Below the pieces are notes generated by a model. That model saw only the letters and a program-made list of their open reading frames with translations, was not told the origin of the DNA and made no database searches. The translations under genes were made by a program, and so were the position numbers. From a bacterium (GTDB taxonomy: Bacteria > Sysuimicrobiota > Sysuimicrobiia > Sysuimicrobiales > Segetimicrobiaceae): DNA of 64,000 nt. This document shows positions 16,074 through 24,766 of this stretch, in pieces. Each line of letters begins with the position of its first letter. Positions within the stretch are counted from its first letter, which is position 1. Location: positions 1 to 64,000 of the forward strand of contig DATGJN010000115.1 in NCBI GenBank assembly GCA_035295165.1, written 5' to 3'.

Positions 16074-17327
16074 TCAGGCTGGTAGCGCGCCCAACCGTCG
16101 CTCGAGAAACCGTCGCTCCTGCTCCTGCCGCGCGAGGCCGAGGGCCCGCGTGTAGGAGACACGGGCTTCCGCGGTTCTCCCCAGTCGCCGGCACAGGTCC
16201 GCCCGCGCCGAGTGCGCCAGATGGTAGTCTTCCAGGTCCCCACGCGCGAGGATGGCGTCAATGAGCGCCAGCCCCGCCGCCGGGCCGTCGCGCATCGCCA
16301 CCGCCACAGCGCGATTGAGTTCGACGACAGGCGACGGTTCCGACCGCATCAGGACGTCGTACAGTCCGACGATCTGGGCCCAGTCCGTTGCGCCGGCGGT
16401 GGGCGCCGAGGCGTGCACTGCGGCGATCGCCGCTTGGAGCGTGTAGGGGCCGATCCGACGCGACGACAGCGCTCGTTCCACCAGTGCCGATCCCTCCGCG
16501 ATCTGGTCGCGGTTCCACAGCGAGCGGTCCTGGTCGTCCAGCAGGACCAACTCGCCGGCCGGGGACGTGCGCGCCGCGCGCCGCGATTCTTGCAGCAACA
16601 TCAGCGCCAGGAGTCCCAGCGCCTCGGGCTCTGACAGCAACTCGATGAGCAGCCGCCCCAGGCGGATCGCCTCGCCGGACAGATCGGCCCGTGTCAGGGA
16701 GGTGCCCGATGACGCGGCATACCCTTCGTTGAACACCAGGTAGACCACGCGGAGCACCGTATCCAGCCGGTCCGCAAGATCGGCCCGCGACGGCACGCGA
16801 TACGGAATGCGCGCGTCGCGGATCTTCCGCTTCGCGCGCACGATCCGCTGAGCCACCGTGGGCGCCGCGGTGAGGAAGGCACGCGCGATCTCCTCGGTTG
16901 TGAGGCCGCATACCTCGCGTAAGGTCAGCGCCACCTGAGCGTCGGGCGGCAAGGCGGGGTGGCAGCAGGTGAAGACCAGCCGCAGCCGGTCGTCCTCGAT
17001 GCCCTCGGTGTTCCCTTCCGCGGCATCACTGGTGTTGGCATCGAGTTGCTCGGCGAGTTCTGCCAGGGACGCGTCGAACCGGGCGCGCCGGCGCATGGTG
17101 TCGATGGCCTTGAAGCGACCGGTCGACACGAGCCAGGCCCGAGGGTTGCCAGGCACGCCATCCCGCGGCCATTGCTCAATCGCCGCGGCGAAGGCGTCGT
17201 GCAGCGCCTCCTCCGCGAGGTCGAAGTCGCCGAGCAGGCGAATCAGGGTGGCCAGGACGCGGCGCGACTCGGAACGGTAGGCGGCGTCCACCGCGTCGCG
17301 CACCTGTTGCCCGGTGTTGTCGCTCAT
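16074..17327 (-). CDS. ECF42 RNA polymerase sigma factor with TPR-like C-terminal extension
   Basis: 417 residues. The N-terminal third holds sigma regions 2 and 4: LLGDFDLAEEALHDAFAAA and GNPRAWLVSTGRFKAIDTMR (region 2), then LTLREVCGLTTEEIARAFL followed by RIVRAKRKIRDA (region 4 helix-turn-helix). The long C-terminal part (from about 180) is the DUF6596/TPR-like extension that defines the ECF42 group, including VYLVFNEGYAAS and the ELNRAVAVAM block. ECF42 genes usually sit with YCII/DGPF proteins and have no anti-sigma factor; here the YCII gene is 16 bases upstream in the same operon, and no anti-sigma gene is visible. Confidence 0.92.
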   Translation of the reverse strand: MSDNTGQQVRDAVDAAYRSESRRVLATLIRLLGDFDLAEEALHDAFAAAIEQWPRDGVPGNPRAWLVSTGRFKAIDTMRRRARFDASLAELAEQLDANTSDAAEGNTEGIEDDRLRLVFTCCHPALPPDAQVALTLREVCGLTTEEIARAFLTAAPTVAQRIVRAKRKIRDARIPYRVPSRADLADRLDTVLRVVYLVFNEGYAASSGTSLTRADLSGEAIRLGRLLIELLSEPEALGLLALMLLQESRRAARTSPAGELVLLDDQDRSLWNRDQIAEGSALVERALSSRRIGPYTLQAAIAAVHASAPTAGATDWAQIVGLYDVLMRSEPSPVVELNRAVAVAMRDGPAAGLALIDAILARGDLEDYHLAHSARADLCRRLGRTAEARVSYTRALGLARQEQERRFLERRLGALPA

Positions 17328-17343
17328 CAGCGTCGGGCCTCTC

Positions 17344-17700
17344 TTACTGGTGCTCGGGCTCCCGGATCGGCCGCACTTCGATGCTCCCGAGACGCGCTCC
17401 TGGGTTCTTCGCGGCCACCTGGATGGCCTCGTTCAGGTCCTTCGCGTTGATCAGGTAGAATCCGCCTAACTGCTCCTTGGTCTCGGCGAAGGGACCGTCG
17501 GTCGTGGATAGCGTGCCGCTGCGGACCCGCACGATCGTGGCCGCCCGAGCGGATTGGAGGGCCTCCGCGAGAACAAAGTAGCCTCTCTTCCTGAGCTCCC
17601 CCTCGTAGGCGAGGACTTCGCTTTCCAACGTGTCCCACTCGCTCTTGGACATTGCGCCGAGTTTCGTCTCCTCAGTATAGATCAGGCATAGGTACCTCAT
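17344..17700 (-). CDS. YCII/DGPF family protein, first gene of the ECF42 operon
   Basis: 118 residues, one YCII domain (MRYLCLIYTEETKLG...) with the DGPF signature STTDGPFAETKEQLGGFYLI. These proteins are constant partners of ECF42 sigma factors; a regulatory or enzymatic role is suspected but not settled. The ATG at 17700 follows GGAGGAACC. Its stop is 16 bases before the sigma-factor start, and an ECF42-type promoter lies 45 bases upstream, suggesting autoregulation. Confidence 0.92.
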   Translation of the reverse strand: MRYLCLIYTEETKLGAMSKSEWDTLESEVLAYEGELRKRGYFVLAEALQSARAATIVRVRSGTLSTTDGPFAETKEQLGGFYLINAKDLNEAIQVAAKNPGARLGSIEVRPIREPEHQ

Positions 17701-17744
17701 TGGTTCCTCCTCAATGGTGACGGGCCCGACCCACCCAAGAGGTA

Positions 17745-17771
17745 GTCGACGGCGGAGGCCCAGAATCGACA
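17745..17771 (-). promoter_or_regulatory. ECF42-type promoter of the YCII-sigma operon
   Basis: On the minus strand: TGTCGA (17766-17771), 17-base spacer, CGAC (17745-17748). As I recall, ECF42 promoters characterised in Streptomyces have TGTCGA at -35 and CGA/CGTC-like bases at -10, so this is a good candidate for autoregulation. The divergent gap 17701-18184 holds this site, the one at 18013, and no gene. Confidence 0.75.
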
Positions 17772-18012
17772 AGGGGCGTATCTGTAACGAACATTCAGGC
17801 GTCTTCGCCGCCCGGTCCGGCCAAAGGCCCAGGCGGCCCCACACGCGATCAGCGCGCGGCAACGCCACTCGGCGAAACGCGTCCGGCCTGACCGAAGGTC
17901 AACGGGGGTGGCGTCACGTGCCGGCGGGACGACAGGGTGGGGCTCCCGTTCGCGCCGGCGCCGTCGCTTCCGCACCCCTGGACGCCGGTCCCGACTTCTT
18001 GTTCGCCGGCCA

Positions 18013-18039
18013 TGTCGATGTCGGGCCACTCCGTTCGAC
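18013..18039 (+). promoter_or_regulatory. ECF42-type promoter before the VOC gene pair
   Basis: TGTCGA (18013-18018), 17-base spacer, CGAC (18036-18039), context GTTCGACTAG. The first start codon is 146 bases downstream, a longer leader than at the other sites; I see no small gene in the leader. Confidence 0.65.
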
Positions 18040-18184
18040 TAGATAGCGAGACGGGGAACACCGATCTCCCGCGCACGGCGAACGGCGGGCGACGACCGAG
18101 ACCGACACGGAGGCGACGCGAGGGGGTCGAACGCTCTCGCGCGAACCGGACTTCTCAGTCACGACGTGGCAAAGGAGGCGCACC

Positions 18185-18587
18185 GTGCAACTGAATCCTT
18201 ACCTGTTGTTCAGCGGCCAATGCGAGGCGGCATTCAAGTTCTATGAACGATGTCTGGGCGGCAAGATCGTCGCGATGATGACCCATGAAGGTACGCCGGC
18301 GGCGGAACATGTGCCGGCTGAGTGGCGCAAGACGATCCTGCACGGCCGCCTCGTTGTGGGCGACGGGGTGTTGATGGGGTCTGACGCTCCGCCTGATCGC
18401 TATGAGGTACCCAAAGGCTTCTCCGTCTCCCTGCAGATCAACGACCCGGCAGATGCCGAACGCGTATTTCACGCGTTCGGCGGAGAACGGGACGGTGCGG
18501 ATGCCGATCCAAAAGACATTTTGGGCCGCCCGTTTCGGCATGCTTGTCGACCAATTCGACATCCCGTGGATGGTGAACTGTGAGTAG
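18185..18587 (+). pseudogene. PhnB-like VOC protein with a single-base frameshift
   Basis: Starts at GTG 18185 behind AAAGGAGG. The frame matches PhnB-like glyoxalase-fold proteins through ERVFHAF, then one extra G near 18479-18482 throws it out of frame. In the next frame the family C-terminus resumes exactly (ENGTVRMPIQKTFWAARFGM...IPWMVNCE) and ends at TAG 18585-18587, overlapping the next gene's GTG at 18580. With the base removed it would be a normal protein of about 133 residues. An uncorrected reading gives an abnormal tail ending at 18583. Either recent decay or an assembly error. Confidence 0.75.
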
Positions 18588-19098
18588 GCTGACGCACAAC
18601 TCCACGCAAAAGATCACGCCGGTCTTGTGGTTCGACGGCAACGCGGAGGAGGCGGCGACTTTCTACGTTTCGATCTTTCAGAATTCAAAGGTGCTGAGCG
18701 TCACTCGATATGGCGAGGCGGGGCCGGGGCCGAAGGGAACCGTCATGATCGCGGTCTTCCAACTCGATGGGCAAAGATTCTTTGCCCTCAACGGCGGCCC
18801 CCAGTTCACCTTTTCGCCGGCTATCTCGTTCCTGGTGAACTGTGAGACGCAGGAAGAAGTCGATGAATTGTGGGAGAAGCTGTCTGAAGGCGGGGAAAAG
18901 AATCAACGCGGCTGGCTAAAAGACAAATATGGGCTGTCATGGCAAATCGTTCCCTCGATCCTTGGCAAGCTGATGCAAGACAACGACGCCGAGAAATCCA
19001 AACGCGTCATGAAGGCCATGCGCAAATGGACAAACTTGACATACAGCGCCTCAAGCAGGCTTACGATCACGGATAGCTCGGCCGCACGGGTCGTCTGA
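18580..19098 (+). CDS. PhnB-like VOC protein with shifted C-terminus
   Basis: 172 residues as read. The N-terminal 145 residues are a clear PhnB/3-demethylubiquinone-methyltransferase-like VOC domain: [20 protein letters not shown], a [18 protein letters not shown] strand and [15 protein letters not shown]. After VMKAMRK the usual end ([16 protein letters not shown]) is found in another frame ending at TAG 19074-19076, implying one base lost from an A run near 19024. The true gene may therefore be 18580-19076. Translationally coupled to the preceding VOC gene by overlap. Function unknown; often found with YCII genes. Confidence 0.78.
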   Translation: MSRLTHNSTQKITPVLWFDGNAEEAATFYVSIFQNSKVLSVTRYGEAGPGPKGTVMIAVFQLDGQRFFALNGGPQFTFSPAISFLVNCETQEEVDELWEKLSEGGEKNQRGWLKDKYGLSWQIVPSILGKLMQDNDAEKSKRVMKAMRKWTNLTYSASSRLTITDSSAARVV

Positions 19099-19192
19099 TC
19101 TCGCGTGGTTGCGGTACGGGATCGCGGGGTTCGCGCCGATCGAGGGTCGGACGCGCCGCTCCGAACCCGGAACTCACAAGGAGGTATGACGA

Positions 19193-19621
19193 ATGCGGTT
19201 CATGATGCTGATGATCCCGAAGGGGTACGAGAAGGCCGAGCCGGGTGCCACGCCCGACGCCAAGGCTGTGGCGGTCATGATGAAGTACAACGAATCTCTC
19301 CAGAAGGCCGGGGTGCTGCTCGCGCTCGATGGGCTCCATCCCCCGTCGGCGGGTGCGCGCGTCTCGTTCTCGGGCGGGAAGCCGATCGTCACCGACGGGC
19401 CCTTCACCGAGACGAAAGAGGCACTCGGCGGATACTGGATGATTCAAGTGAAGTCGAAGCAAGAGGCGATCGAATGGGCATCGCGGTGCCCCGCGTCGAA
19501 CAACGAGGTCATCGAGGTTCGTCAGGTATTCGAGATGTCCGACTTCCCTGCCGATGTCCAGCAGGCCGCCGCCACGTTTCCCGAGGTGCAGGCACGCTCC
19601 GAACAGCGCAGAGGATCGTAA
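19193..19621 (+). CDS. YCII/DGPF family protein
   Basis: 142 residues, longer than the other two YCII proteins here because of a C-terminal tail. Domain features: MRFMMLMIPKGYEKAEPG at the start, LLALDGLHPPSAGARV, and the signature IVTDGPFTETKEALGGYWMI. The ATG follows GGAGG with 8-base spacing. It lies downstream of the two VOC genes with about 100 bases between. I see no ECF42-type site of its own, so it may be read from 18013. Confidence 0.9.
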   Translation: MRFMMLMIPKGYEKAEPGATPDAKAVAVMMKYNESLQKAGVLLALDGLHPPSAGARVSFSGGKPIVTDGPFTETKEALGGYWMIQVKSKQEAIEWASRCPASNNEVIEVRQVFEMSDFPADVQQAAATFPEVQARSEQRRGS

Positions 19622-19753
19622 TACCGAAGTCGCGCACCTCCGCGGCGGCGGAGTGGGTCAGGTGGTCGATCTGACAGGCTCGTTCGACACGGCTCCTGGT
19701 GGACGCGAGGTTCGCGGGTGGGTATCGCTCGAAGCGCAGAAGGGGGTAGAACG

Positions 19754-20869
19754 ATGAGCGGGGTACGGGTCCTGGTCGGTACACGCAAGGGCGCGTTCAT
19801 CCTGACGGCCGATGGAAAGCGAGACCGGTGGAGCGTGAGCGGTCCGCATTTCGCGGGTTGGGAGATCTACCACGTCAAGGGCTCGCCGGTGAACCCCAAC
19901 CTGCTGTATGCGTCGCAGTCGAGCGGGTGGTTCGGGCAGCTGATCCAGCGCTCGAACGACGGCGGCAAGACGTGGGAGCCGGTGGGCAACGAGTTCGCAT
20001 ACGATGGGATCCCCGGTTCGCACCAATGGTACGACGGCACGCAGCACCCTTGGAAGTTTGCGCGCGTCTGGCATCTCGAGCCCTCGCTGACCGATCCGGA
20101 CACCGTTTGCGCCGGGGTGGAGGACGCCGCTTTGTTCCGTTCGGTGGACGCCGGCCGGACGTGGCAGGAACTCCCCGGGCTGCGCGGGCACGGCTCCGGG
20201 CCGTCCTGGCAGCCGGGCGCCGGCGGGATGTGCCTGCACACGATCGTGCAGGACCCGAGCGACCCCAAGCGGATCTTCGTCGCCATCTCGGCCGCGGGCG
20301 CGTTCCGGACCGACGACGGCGGTACGACTTGGCGTCCGGTGAACCGCGGCCTGCGGTCCGAAGGCATTCCCGACCCGAACGCGGAGGTCGGCCACTGCGT
20401 CCACCGCATCGCGATGCACCCGTCGCGTCCGGGCGTCCTGTTCATGCAGAAGCATTGGGACGTGATGCGCAGCGACAACGCCGGGGACTCGTGGCAAGAG
20501 GTGAGCGGCAATCTGCCGACCGACTTCGGATTCCCGATCGACGTGCACGCGCACGAGCCGAATACCATCTACGTCGTTCCGATCAAGAGCGACTCCGAGC
20601 ATTTCCCGCCCGACGGGAAGCTGCGAGTCTACCGCAGCCGCACGGGCGGCAACGAATGGGAGGCACTCACGAAGGGGCTGCCGCAGCGGGACTGCTACGT
20701 GAACGTGCTGCGCGATGCGATGGCCGTCGACGCGCTCGATGCGTGCGGCGTGTACTTCGGCACCACCGGCGGGCAGGTGTACGGGTCGGCCGACGCCGGG
20801 GATAGCTGGTCGCCCATCGTCCGCGATCTTCCGGCCGTGCTGTCCGTCGAGGTCCAAACGCTCGGATGA
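19754..20869 (+). CDS. beta-propeller protein with Asp-box (BNR-like) repeats
   Basis: 371 residues, no signal peptide, so likely cytoplasmic. At least five Asp-box motifs of the S-x-D-x-G-x-x-W type are visible: [32 protein letters not shown] and SADAGDSW, spaced as in sialidase-like propellers. The catalytic residues of sialidases are not evident; it resembles generic glycosyl-hydrolase/WD40-like propellers. Its stop overlaps the start of a MoaD-like gene (ATGA). A possible ECF42-like element (GGTCGA, 15-base spacer, CGAC at 19685) is upstream but has non-standard spacing. Confidence 0.85.
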   Translation: MSGVRVLVGTRKGAFILTADGKRDRWSVSGPHFAGWEIYHVKGSPVNPNLLYASQSSGWFGQLIQRSNDGGKTWEPVGNEFAYDGIPGSHQWYDGTQHPWKFARVWHLEPSLTDPDTVCAGVEDAALFRSVDAGRTWQELPGLRGHGSGPSWQPGAGGMCLHTIVQDPSDPKRIFVAISAAGAFRTDDGGTTWRPVNRGLRSEGIPDPNAEVGHCVHRIAMHPSRPGVLFMQKHWDVMRSDNAGDSWQEVSGNLPTDFGFPIDVHAHEPNTIYVVPIKSDSEHFPPDGKLRVYRSRTGGNEWEALTKGLPQRDCYVNVLRDAMAVDALDACGVYFGTTGGQVYGSADAGDSWSPIVRDLPAVLSVEVQTLG

Positions 20870-21162
20870 TCAGGGTCGGGCTGCCGGTGCATCTGAGGAC
20901 GCTCGCGCACGTCGACGGCGAGGTGACGCTCCACGTCGAGGGTCGGGCCACGCAACGCTCGGTGCTCGACGCGCTCGAAGCCTCCTATCCGATGCTGCGC
21001 GGGACGATCCGCGACCACGTCACGCAACAGCGCAGACCGTTCGTGCGGTTCTTCGCGTGCGAGCAGGATCTCTCCCACGAACCGCCCGACGCTCCGCTAC
21101 CGGACGCGGTCGCGGTGGGGGCGGAGCCCTTTCTTGTCGTCGGGGCCATGGCCGGCGGTTAA
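20866..21162 (+). CDS. MoaD/ThiS-like ubiquitin-fold protein with C-terminal Gly-Gly
   Basis: 98 residues that start inside the preceding gene's stop (ATGA). The sequence has the beta-grasp pattern ([29 protein letters not shown]) and ends in AMAGG, the diglycine tail that family members use as a thiocarboxylate or conjugation site. MoaD and ThiS carry sulfur to molybdopterin or thiazole; no molybdopterin, thiamin or E1-like gene is in this window, so its partner is unknown. The fixed pairing with a propeller protein suggests a joint role. Confidence 0.82.
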   Translation: MIRVGLPVHLRTLAHVDGEVTLHVEGRATQRSVLDALEASYPMLRGTIRDHVTQQRRPFVRFFACEQDLSHEPPDAPLPDAVAVGAEPFLVVGAMAGG

Positions 21163-21185
21163 CCAGGGCGAACTGGAGGTGCCAG

Positions 21186-21542
21186 ATGAGATACATGCTG
21201 CTGGTCTACGGTGATGAGCAGGCCTCGGATGAGGCCGAGAAGGAGCAGTGTCGCGACGAGTCCGCGCAGCTGGTGCACCAGATGAGGTCGCAGGGGCAGC
21301 ATCTCGCCGCCGCGCCGCTGCAACCGGTTTCGACGGCGACCAGCGTCCGGGTACGCGATGGCAAGCGGTTCGTCACCGACGGTCCGTTCGCGGAGACGCG
21401 TGAGCAACTCGGTGGCTACTTCCTGGTGGATGCTAAGGATCTCGACGAGGCGATCGACATCGCGGGACGGATTCCCGGCGCGCGCTTGGGGACCGTCGAA
21501 ATCCGGCCGCTCATCGAGATCGTTGGCCTCCCTGCGTACTAG
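21186..21542 (+). CDS. YCII/DGPF family protein
   Basis: 118 residues with GGAGGTG before the ATG. Layout is like the YCII protein of the sigma operon: MRYMLLVYGDEQASDEA, then FVTDGPFAETREQLGGYFLV and GARLGTVEIRPL. It is the third DGPF protein in 4 kb and closes the propeller-MoaD operon, 23 bases after the MoaD-like stop. Confidence 0.92.
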   Translation: MRYMLLVYGDEQASDEAEKEQCRDESAQLVHQMRSQGQHLAAAPLQPVSTATSVRVRDGKRFVTDGPFAETREQLGGYFLVDAKDLDEAIDIAGRIPGARLGTVEIRPLIEIVGLPAY

Positions 21543-21806
21543 CGCGGCCAAGCACTAGCCGGCGACACGGATGGTGGGTCGACACAGCCCTCCACGCACT
21601 CAGGAGGGACACTCGTCCGTGACATGCAGTGGCGACGGGGACCTCGCGACTCGATGTCAACGGCGGTGCCCGACGCGACGACAGCTGCGGAACGCCGCGG
21701 AGCGCAGAGATCGGCCAATCGAGGACTGTGCAGGGCGCGTAGGAACGGCTGGTCCGCCCCTGGAACCTTCACTGCAGCCTTGACCACCAGGAGCTTTGCC
21801 GGCCGG

Positions 21807-23507
21807 ATGGACCGCAACGAGCAAGCCCTCGCATCGCTGAAGCCTGACGGCCCGCTGTCCGACGGTGTCGCCGAGGGTTGGAACGCGCTGAACCGCGGGG
21901 AGTGGGCGGACGCCCGCGCCCGATTCGAGACGGCGTTGGCCGCCGAGGAGACGGGCGAGGGCTGGGAAGGCCTCGCGTGGGCGGCCTGGTGGCTCGACGA
22001 CACCACCGTGATGATGGACGCCCGCGAACGGGCGTACCGGCTCTACCGCGAGCGGGGCGACGCTCGTGGGGCCGCGCGCAGCGCGATGTGGCTCGCCATC
22101 GACTACGTGGACCTCCGCAACGATACGGCCGTCGCGAACGGCTGGATGCAGCGTGCGCACCGCTTGCTGGAACAGCACACGCAATCTCCCGAGTACGCGT
22201 GGCTGGCCGCGTGCGACGCGCACCATGCGCTCATGGCCGACAAGAATCCGGTGACGGCCCAGCGGTTGGCCACGGAGGCGGTGAGCGTCAGCGAAGCGCT
22301 CGGCATCATCGACGTGGAAATGGTGGGGCGGGCTCTGGAAGGACTCGCGCTGGTCAGCCAGGGTCAGGTGCGCGACGGGATGCAGCGCCTGGACGAGGCT
22401 GCGGCCGCCGCCGTGGCCGGGGAGTTGGCGGACCGCCAGGCGATCAGCCTGACGTGCTGCTACATGATCTTCGCGTGCGAGCGGGTACGCGACTATCCGC
22501 GCGCCGCGCAGTGGTGCGACCGGGTGAAAGAGTTCTGCCGCCGGTGGCGGTTCAACATGTTGTTCGCCGTGTGCCGGACGCAGTACGCGGGCGTGTTGAT
22601 CTGGCGGGGCGAGTGGGCGCAGGCCGAAACGGAGCTCACCGCTGCGGCCAGGGAGTTGACCGTGATCCGCCCGGCATTCGCGTTCTCGGCGATGTTCCGG
22701 CTGGCGGAGCTCCGTCGCCGCCAGGGGCGTTGGGACGAAGCCGCGGCCCTGTTCCAACGGGCGGAGACATCGACCGCGGCCCTGCTCGGTCGTGCCGAAC
22801 TGGCGCTCGATCAGGGGAGTCCCGCCGTCGCGGTCGAATGCGCGGAGCGCTACTTGCGCCGCTACGCACCCGAGAGCCGCACCGAGCGGGCCCCCGGCCT
22901 GGAGGTGTTGGCGCGGGCGTTCGCCGCGCTCGGAGATCTCGAGCGAGGGCGTGCCGTGCTCGCCGAGCTCGAGGCGACGACGCAGGCCGTCGCGGCCGAG
23001 CCCCTGAAGGCGTTCGCCTGCGTCGCGCGGGGGACACTGGCGACGTGCGCAGGGGACTACGCGCAGGCCCGGACGGCGTTTGAGGATGCCGCCGACCTGT
23101 TCGCCAGGTTTGGGGCGCCGTTCGAACTCGGGCGCGCCCGGATGGAGCTCGGGCGCGCGCTGGCCGCGCTGGACCGTCGGGACGCGGCCGCTGCAGAGCT
23201 CCGAACCGCCGTCGCGGTGCTGCAACACCTCGGAGCGGCTCACGAGGCCGAGCGTGCCGCGTCGCTGCTCCGCGATGTCACCGCCAAGTCGACGAAGCGA
23301 ACGGCCGGTTCGCCCGTCCGGCTGACCGGCAAGGAGCTTGAGGTCCTCCGCCTGGCCGCCCAAGGCTTGACCGATAAGGAGATCGCGGCCCGGTTGCGTC
23401 GCAGCGAGCACACGATCCACCGCCACGTCGCGAACATCCTGGTCAAGCTCGATCTGCCGTCCCGCACCGCCGCGGTCGCCTACGCCGTGCGCGAAGGGTT
23501 GCTGTAG
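21807..23507 (+). CDS. TPR-containing LuxR-family transcriptional regulator
   Basis: 566 residues. Most of the protein is helical repeats of TPR type (AEGWNALNRGEWADARARFE, GDYAQARTAFEDAADLFARF), giving a sensor or scaffold array. The last 65 residues are a LuxR/GerE helix-turn-helix: LTGKELEVLRLAAQGLTDKE and HTIHRHVANILVKLDLPSRT. There is no receiver or obvious nucleotide-binding domain, unlike full MalT/LAL proteins. I start at ATG 21807; an open frame reaches 21624 but codes low-complexity residues. The 264-base gap before it holds nothing clear. Confidence 0.87.
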   Translation: MDRNEQALASLKPDGPLSDGVAEGWNALNRGEWADARARFETALAAEETGEGWEGLAWAAWWLDDTTVMMDARERAYRLYRERGDARGAARSAMWLAIDYVDLRNDTAVANGWMQRAHRLLEQHTQSPEYAWLAACDAHHALMADKNPVTAQRLATEAVSVSEALGIIDVEMVGRALEGLALVSQGQVRDGMQRLDEAAAAAVAGELADRQAISLTCCYMIFACERVRDYPRAAQWCDRVKEFCRRWRFNMLFAVCRTQYAGVLIWRGEWAQAETELTAAARELTVIRPAFAFSAMFRLAELRRRQGRWDEAAALFQRAETSTAALLGRAELALDQGSPAVAVECAERYLRRYAPESRTERAPGLEVLARAFAALGDLERGRAVLAELEATTQAVAAEPLKAFACVARGTLATCAGDYAQARTAFEDAADLFARFGAPFELGRARMELGRALAALDRRDAAAAELRTAVAVLQHLGAAHEAERAASLLRDVTAKSTKRTAGSPVRLTGKELEVLRLAAQGLTDKEIAARLRRSEHTIHRHVANILVKLDLPSRTAAVAYAVREGLL

Positions 23508-23689
23508 GCCGCTCGCCACCGCTTCCCGATCTTGTTCCCGATGGCCGGTTCCGGCCATGCCTCGACCCATCCCGACAATAGCGCGAAAAAGCGAAGCTCC
23601 GACACCCGCGCGGGTGTAGACTGACCCCGCAGGCTCGGGCATCGCGACGGAGTCGCCCCGGGCCCAGCACGATCGCGGGAGGGATCTCG

Positions 23690-23839
23690 ATGAAGAAAGT
23701 CGTCTGCCCACCGTGCGGCACGGAGATCAGCGCCCAGACCGATGACGACCTCGTGCGGAAGGTTCAGGAGCACGCAAAGAAAGAACACGGGCAAGACCTC
23801 ACGCGCGAGCACATCCTGGCGGTCGCGAAGGAGGCGTAA
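23690..23839 (+). CDS. DUF1059 small protein
   Basis: 49 residues: MKKVVCPPCGTEISAQTDDD then a helix-rich second half (LVRKVQEHAKKEHGQDLT). The CxxC start and the KxHxKxxHG pattern are those of DUF1059 proteins, probably a small Cys/His metal-binding module. GGGAGGG lies before the ATG. Its stop is 4 bases before the methyltransferase start, and its end (GAAGGAGG) supplies that gene's ribosome site, so they are coupled. Confidence 0.8.
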   Translation: MKKVVCPPCGTEISAQTDDDLVRKVQEHAKKEHGQDLTREHILAVAKEA

Positions 23840-23843
23840 GGTC

Positions 23844-24647
23844 GTGGCTTCCGCGCAGTCCGCATGCGGATCGGCCTCCGTCCACGGGGCGCTGTGGGGA
23901 GCCCGGGGGCGCGACTGGGCCGAGGTGCAGGAGCGTTTCTCGCGCCCGCTCCACGAGGCGGTCTTCGCGAAGACCCGCGTGGGGGTCGGGACGGCCGTGC
24001 TCGACATCGGGTGCGGGGCGGGGCTCTTTTGCGCGATGGCCTCGGAGCGGGGCGCTCGGGTCTGCGGGCTCGATGCCTCCGATGCGCTGGTCGCGATCGC
24101 GCGGAGACGGGTTCCGCTGGCAGCGTTTCAGGTCGGGGAGATGGAGACGCTGCCGCACGCGGACCGCACCTTCGACGTGGTAACCGGGTTGAACGCGTTC
24201 CAGTTCGGCGTCCGCCCGGTGGCCGCGCTGGCCGAGGCACGCCGTGTGGCGCGGCCACACGCCCGCGTCGTGGTCGCGACCTGGGGGAAGCCCGAGCGCG
24301 TCGAGGCCGCTCAGTATCTGGCTGCCGTGTGCTCCCTGTTGCCGCCGGCGCCGCCGAGAGCGCCTGGTCCGTTTGCACTGTCGGCCGATGGGGCGCTGGA
24401 AGCGTTCGCTAAGGACGCCGGGCTGACCCCCCGGAGCGTCGATGAGGTCGAGTGTCCGTTCGAGTACCCGGACCTCGACACGGCGCTTCGGGGGCTCCTC
24501 TCTGAGGGTCCGGCGATCCGCGCGATGCAGGAGTCCGGAGAGGATCGGGTTCGGCGCGCCGTCGAGCCGGCGCTCGCGCCATATCGCCTCATGTCTGGCG
24601 GCTACCGGCTCGAGAACAGCGTGCTGGTGATGGTCGCCACCGCGTAG
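23844..24647 (+). CDS. class I SAM-dependent methyltransferase
   Basis: 267 residues from GTG 23844. Motif I VLDIGCGAGLFCAMA, motif II RVCGLDASDALVAIA, GEMETLPHADRTFDVV and VVVATWGKPERVEAA mark a Methyltransf_11-type enzyme of the UbiE-like group. The acceptor is unknown. Co-transcribed with the DUF1059 gene. Followed after 119 bases by a GNAT gene on the same strand. Confidence 0.87.
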   Translation: MASAQSACGSASVHGALWGARGRDWAEVQERFSRPLHEAVFAKTRVGVGTAVLDIGCGAGLFCAMASERGARVCGLDASDALVAIARRRVPLAAFQVGEMETLPHADRTFDVVTGLNAFQFGVRPVAALAEARRVARPHARVVVATWGKPERVEAAQYLAAVCSLLPPAPPRAPGPFALSADGALEAFAKDAGLTPRSVDEVECPFEYPDLDTALRGLLSEGPAIRAMQESGEDRVRRAVEPALAPYRLMSGGYRLENSVLVMVATA

Positions 24648-24766
24648 CCCGGACGCGTACCACATCTGGGACGACCAGACAGGTGGTGGTCGCGGTAGGG
24701 ATCGCGGCACGCGTCGCGCGCGGCGGCCCCGACGCGACCACATCAACGACAGGGGAGGCAACGCGG

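Noticed and set aside
21657-23711. 684-residue open frame on the minus strand
   Set aside because: It is opposite the TPR-LuxR regulator, whose C-terminal helix-turn-helix is clear; no recognisable domains on the antisense side.
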